This document shows positions 32,474 through 32,634 of a stretch of 32,634 nucleotides of DNA, one piece after another. Source of the DNA: Dehalococcoidia bacterium (GTDB taxonomy: Bacteria; Chloroflexota; Dehalococcoidia; UBA2979); contig JADLFF010000061.1 in assembly GCA_020845735.1 (NCBI GenBank), positions 1-32,634 of the forward strand. The letters run 5' to 3'. A program made the position numbers and the translations under genes. Numbering within the stretch: position 1 is the first letter of the stretch; each line of letters starts with the position of its first letter. A model generated the notes under the pieces. That model worked only from the letters and a program-made list of their open reading frames with translations. It was not told the origin of the DNA and did no database searches.

Positions 32474-32480
32474 CTGAGGC

Positions 32481-32634
32481 GTGGACGACGACCTCTTTCG
32501 TGCGCTCGCTGATCCGACGCGGCGCGCCATCCTCGATGAGCTGACGGAGCGCGACGGACAGACGCTGTTCGAGATCTGCGGGCGCCTCACCATGCGGCAC
32601 CAGCTCGGCTCCTCGAGGCAGGCCGTCTCCCAGC
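32481..32634 (+). CDS. ArsR-family transcriptional regulator, N-terminal part
   Basis: The first 51 residues of a winged-helix regulator running off the right edge. It reads VDDDLFRALADPTRRAILDEL, then TLFEICGRLTMRHQLGSSRQAVSQ, the ArsR layout with FRALADPTRR as its first helix and SSRQAVSQ as the recognition helix. No metal-site cysteine pattern is seen in this part apart from one Cys in EICGRL, so the ligand is unknown. The GTG at 32481 is the start because the promoter ends just before it and the frame matches the family start. Genes of this subtype are often followed by an SRPBCC/AHSA1 protein. Confidence 0.85.
   Translation, partial: MDDDLFRALADPTRRAILDELTERDGQTLFEICGRLTMRHQLGSSRQAVSQ

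Overview
The window is a high-GC (close to 70% by eye), densely packed bacterial chromosome segment with ordinary metabolic and respiratory genes on both strands. I see no phage, insertion sequence, CRISPR or plasmid functions. The gene content suggests a free-living aerobe. The best lineage marker is a GreA-type factor with an extra N-terminal helical domain (24157-24960), an architecture I associate with Chloroflexota; a DUF6458 protein is more typical of Actinomycetota. My call is a high-GC Chloroflexota-like bacterium, held loosely.

Layout. 1-810: 5' part of a thioredoxin gene and two tiny membrane proteins. 919-5961: assimilatory sulfur block, cysD-cysN and a siroheme sulfite/nitrite reductase on the minus strand, with a divergent DUF4202 gene; the two minus-strand units share a 12-bp upstream motif. 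5978-8825: a DUF2235 hydrolase, an atypical dihydropteroate synthase and a DUF2520 oxidoreductase. 8968-11704: an XRE-type regulator, then a tight operon of two proteins that look like degenerate enzymes (DegT/AHBA-type fold, ROK fold) plus a small helical protein. This operon is the least explained part of the window. 11725-13440: glutamine-dependent NAD synthetase with an apparently non-canonical start.

13584-20796 is a full caa3-type cytochrome oxidase locus: ctaG, then ctaC-ctaD-ctaE-ctaF on the minus strand, and divergent ctaA-ctaB for heme A synthesis. 20876-24051: an ABC-2 exporter, then a molybdopterin oxidoreductase with its b-type cytochrome. 24157-26571: the Gre-like factor, rsmG and a Yip1-like membrane protein. 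26664-28830: a minus-strand operon of a membrane protein, a macro-domain protein and an AMACR-like CoA transferase/racemase. 29042-32634: a hexapeptide acyltransferase, a ferredoxin-thioredoxin reductase catalytic chain, tRNA-Ala(GGC), a PQQ-type sugar dehydrogenase lipoprotein, a GNAT acetyltransferase and the start of an ArsR-type regulator.

Two window-wide signals stand out. The palindrome CCTCGAGG occurs about 34 times by eye. Several genes (ctaG, the DegT-like gene, the FTR gene, the ArsR gene) have a -10-like hexamer only 6-7 nt before the start codon, suggesting leaderless transcripts. All family names come from reading the translations; no search was run.
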